Source of the DNA: RCC1774 sp050330855
GTDB taxonomy: Bacteria; Cyanobacteriota; Cyanobacteriia; Thermosynechococcales; Thermosynechococcaceae
Direction of reading: 5' to 3'
Assembly: GCA_050330855.1 (NCBI GenBank)
Contig: JBHJNL010000027.1
Location: forward strand, 1-64,000
DNA length: 64,000 bases
Part shown: positions 61,822 to 64,000 of the stretch, piece after piece
Layout of the letters: each line of letters starts with the position of its first letter
Position numbering within the stretch: the first letter of the stretch is position 1
Position numbers and translations under genes: made by a program
Notes under the pieces: model-generated
The model's database searches: none
What the model saw: only the letters and a program-made list of their open reading frames with translations
Told to the model about the DNA's origin: nothing

Positions 61822-62652
61822 ATGGCTAAGGCTGACAAGACTGAACCACCTAAAAAAGAAGAACATCCCGGCAAAGGGAAAAAACAACCACCGGTCAAGA
61901 GTCCTCCCGTCACCGGAAATCTAACAACCGCCGTCAATCAACTCACAGACTGGAATATTGAGCAAATCCGTCCCCTCAAGCTGCTTAACTACGTGGGGTA
62001 TGGGTTGCTGGTGCTATTCGCGTTTGATTTAGTTGAAATCTTTTCGGCTCCCAAACTCATGAACCCTGTCTGGGAGTTAGAGACGCTAGGGCAACTCACA
62101 GATCGCGTTGCCGTGCCACTGATTGGGTTCGGACTGATTTTTGTGGGGGGACTTAAACATCGTCGTGATATTGAAATTTCATGGTTGAAGGCTCTGTCAT
62201 GGGTGACGTTGCTGGCGGCGCTGGTCTTTTGGCTGTGGGTTCCGTTAGGGATTTTCAACACCGTTCGCATTCATCGGGACATTGATCGACAAATTACCGC
62301 TCAGCTTGAACAGCAAACTGACAAAGCCCAAATGCAGGTCAGTGCGGTTAAAGAGCAGCTCAATAAGGTGTCTAGCCCCGAAGATCTCAAAATTTTCTTG
62401 AATCGCCTCAATCTCAAGGGACAGGCTCAAGAAGCTAACGACAGGCAGGCAGTGGCCCCTATCAAATCCCAAATTGCCGCAATGCTCGATAATCAAGTCA
62501 GCAAAATCTCGCTGCAGGCCCAGAGCGCTCTCACCACTCAACAAACGTCTTTAATGAAGCGTTCCGTTAAATGGAATCTCACCAGCCTGGTGTCAGGCGC
62601 TTTGTTTTTTAGCCTTTGGCGAGGAACAGGCTGGGTCCGACAGCATCGATAG
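61822..62652 (+). CDS. HpsJ-like membrane protein
   Basis: 276 residues. A basic, Pro-rich N-terminus (about 35 residues), then four or so hydrophobic helices (LKLLNYVGYGLLVLFAFDLVEIF, AVPLIGFGLIFVGG, ALSWVTLLAALVFWLWVPLGIF and the C-terminal SLVSGALFFSLWRG) and an amphipathic region between. The first block and NPVWELETLGQLTDRVAVPL match the HpsJ family, linked to hormogonium polysaccharide secretion in Nostoc. Assignment moderate. Overlaps nothing; protease follows 11 bases later. Confidence 0.68.
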   Translation: MAKADKTEPPKKEEHPGKGKKQPPVKSPPVTGNLTTAVNQLTDWNIEQIRPLKLLNYVGYGLLVLFAFDLVEIFSAPKLMNPVWELETLGQLTDRVAVPLIGFGLIFVGGLKHRRDIEISWLKALSWVTLLAALVFWLWVPLGIFNTVRIHRDIDRQITAQLEQQTDKAQMQVSAVKEQLNKVSSPEDLKIFLNRLNLKGQAQEANDRQAVAPIKSQIAAMLDNQVSKISLQAQSALTTQQTSLMKRSVKWNLTSLVSGALFFSLWRGTGWVRQHR

Positions 62653-62663
62653 CAACCCATAAT

Positions 62664-63848
62664 ATGCGGCTTTCAACCTTCCCTTTACTGCTACTGCTAA
62701 CCGCCTGTAGCGCCCATCCGACTTTTTCTTCTCGTCCGATCCCAGCCTATCGAGTTCCCTTTGAAGTCGCGGGGGAACACATTTATCTCAACGTTAGCCT
62801 CAATGGAACCTCGTCCCGCTGGTACGCCCTTGATAGTGGCTCTCAATATACGATCGTCAGTCAAAGTCAGGCTGCAGAGCTGTCCCTAACGCCCCAACAG
62901 AATATTCAAATCAAGGGAATCGGCACACAGCTTATCCCGGCAACGGTTGCTTCAGGGGTAACCCTGACCCTAGCGGGTGCGAACTGGAACACCGCTGAAG
63001 TGGTCGCCATGCCCCCTTCCTTCTTTTCGTCGCTACAGCAATATCTGGGGCGAGAGTTTAGCGGCATCATTGGATCCGATTTCTTTGACCGCTTTGTGGT
63101 GGAGGTAGATTACACAAATCAAACCCTACATCTCTACGATCCCAAGACCTACCGATACCAAGGGACAGGGCAACAGATTCCGCTGACGTTCAACCGGCAA
63201 AAACCCTACGTGAATGGGACCGTTCAGCTTACCCCCCAGCAGCAATTCAACGGTCAGTTTTTGATCGATTTAGGCAGTGGATCGGCCTTAGATCTGAATG
63301 AACCCTTGACGACGGAGGTCTATCAGGAACTCAGCCGTCAGCCTGCGCTCCCTCGCTTAACGCTGGGGGTCGGGGGAGAGAAAGCGGTGCAGATTGGCCG
63401 AATGCAGCGTCTTGAAATCGGCGATCTCTCGATTAATGCGCCGATTACAGAGTTCTCGCTAGAGCAGCCCCCGCAGCAAAAAAAAATCTCAGGACGCATT
63501 GGTGGAGAAATTCTCAGCCAATTCCGGGTGATTTTAAACTACAAACGCAAGCGTCTTATTCTAGAGCCTCAATCTTCAAGCAAGACCGATTACGACATGA
63601 GTGGGCTGTGGCTGAAAACAGAGGGGCCACCCTTTAAGCAGGTGCTGGTGGACCGAGTCTATGCCACGTCGCCAGCAGCGACGGCTGGCATAAAAGCGGG
63701 AGATCGCATCCTCTCCATTGACGCTCAACAAAATTTATCGGTGAGTCAGGCAAGAGAACGTTTAAGCAGCCCTGGCGTGCGAAAGCTTCAGATCCAGCGA
63801 GACGGTCAGAAAAAGCAGATTCAGTTGACGCTCAAACCCCTAATTTGA
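62664..63848 (+). CDS. Retropepsin-like aspartic protease lipoprotein with PDZ domain
   Basis: 394 residues from ATG 62664. Signal peptide with lipobox (LLLLLTAC). Two aspartic-protease-like halves: WYALDSGSQYTIVS (DSGS) and FLIDLGSGSALDL (DLGS), in a clan AA fold with GIIGSDFFDRFVVEVDY. The C-terminal 80 residues are a PDZ domain (LVDRVYATSPAATAGIKAGDRILSID). Suggests an envelope protease anchored by lipid. Same strand as HpsJ. Its stop overlaps the convergent kinase gene by 9 bases. Confidence 0.85.
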   Translation: MRLSTFPLLLLLTACSAHPTFSSRPIPAYRVPFEVAGEHIYLNVSLNGTSSRWYALDSGSQYTIVSQSQAAELSLTPQQNIQIKGIGTQLIPATVASGVTLTLAGANWNTAEVVAMPPSFFSSLQQYLGREFSGIIGSDFFDRFVVEVDYTNQTLHLYDPKTYRYQGTGQQIPLTFNRQKPYVNGTVQLTPQQQFNGQFLIDLGSGSALDLNEPLTTEVYQELSRQPALPRLTLGVGGEKAVQIGRMQRLEIGDLSINAPITEFSLEQPPQQKKISGRIGGEILSQFRVILNYKRKRLILEPQSSSKTDYDMSGLWLKTEGPPFKQVLVDRVYATSPAATAGIKAGDRILSIDAQQNLSVSQARERLSSPGVRKLQIQRDGQKKQIQLTLKPLI

Positions 63849-64000
63849 GTCCTGCTGACCTTCGGGCAAGGTCCAGTAAAAGGTTGCACCTTGATTGGGG
63901 GCAGCTTTGTACCAGATTTGCCCCTGATGGCGATTAACGATACAGCGTGCCATGGTGAGACCAATGCCTTGACCTGCACTTTCTGCCGCAAAGGTTTGAA
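63840..64000 (-). CDS. C-terminal end of a histidine kinase, truncated by the window edge
   Basis: Reverse-strand reading from the edge gives TFAAESAGQGIGLTMARCIVNRHQGQIWY, the G2 box and following HATPase core of a histidine kinase, ending ATFYWTLPEG, QQDSN and TAG at 63840. The rest lies beyond 64000. No response regulator is visible in the window beside it. Confidence 0.85.
   Translation of the reverse strand, partial: QTFAAESAGQGIGLTMARCIVNRHQGQIWYKAAPNQGATFYWTLPEGQQDSN

Overview
The window looks like a 64-kb piece of a cyanobacterial chromosome, with dense genes on both strands and short gaps. Cyanobacterial markers are chlorophyll synthase (chlG), two Pcb/IsiA-family chlorophyll antenna genes side by side, a cytochrome c6-like gene, an FtsH3/FtsH2-type protease, class II fructose-bisphosphate aldolase, a pilMNOQ type IV pilus operon, several proteins of cyanobacteria-typical families (DUF1517, DUF4079, DUF4168, DUF4058, HpsJ-like, DUF4351) and scattered HIP1 octamers (GCGATCGC). 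Two Pcb genes without phycobilisome genes nearby suggest the Acaryochloris lineage or another Pcb-bearing cyanobacterium. This is an inference, because no chlorophyll b or d oxygenase lies in the window.

Layout. 1-6.7 kb: 3' part of lepA, a hicA-hicB toxin-antitoxin pair with a truncated XRE-type antitoxin behind it, an aldo/keto reductase, ddl, a zinc-ribbon membrane protein, a frameshifted DUF4058 gene and a small hypothetical gene. 6.9-11 kb: guaA, then bioB-bioY-lspA on the minus strand. 11.5-13.9 kb: two Pcb antenna genes, each with repeat-rich upstream DNA. 14-19.4 kb: comB with a long acidic/basic C-terminal extension, thiS overlapping its stop, a DUF1517 protein, a carotenoid-desaturase-like flavoprotein and a WecG/TagA glycosyltransferase. 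19.6-27 kb: a probable 53-residue gene, an M28 peptidase, secreted proteins, a flavin reductase-like protein, a class II amidotransferase, chlG, leuD and pdxJ. 27.3-33.4 kb: a DUF5397-vapD pair whose vapD carries a nonsense codon, a cytochrome c6-like gene, a CPBP protease, clpS, a degenerate hybrid histidine kinase, mgtE and tRNA-Lys(TTT). 33.6-43 kb: fba with a clean terminator, a 100-bp MITE-like element in a 1.2-kb gap, a lipoprotein and a DUF4168 protein, two response regulators, an ABC-2 permease, an aldo/keto reductase and an APH-family kinase. 43.4-48.2 kb: pilM-pilN-pilO-pilQ. 48.5-57.3 kb: a DUF4351 protein, a HAD phosphatase, DUF4079, DoxX, a DHH phosphoesterase, ftsH, hisC, a methyltransferase and a DUF4926 protein. 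57.3-59.3 kb: an apparently intact IS605-type element with divergent tnpB and tnpA, next to a DUF4351 gene it appears to have cut. 59.3-64 kb: a COG3044 ABC-class ATPase, an RRM RNA-binding protein gene with a perfect upstream palindrome, an HpsJ-like protein, a lipoprotein aspartic protease with PDZ domain, and the 3' end of a histidine kinase running off the edge.

Most of the window is housekeeping. The accessory signal is a set of decaying small modules (XRE fragment, DUF4058 frameshift, CopG-like mini-ORF, vapD nonsense, DUF4351 remnant). The most unusual observations are a palindrome type TTGTG-N4-CACAA shared by the region upstream of the first Pcb gene and that of the RRM gene, the ComB fusion-like extension, the RG-rich Pcb N-terminus, the kinase with two receiver-like domains lacking phosphoacceptor residues, and the unlisted 53-residue gene. 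I did not find a clearly new multi-gene system.
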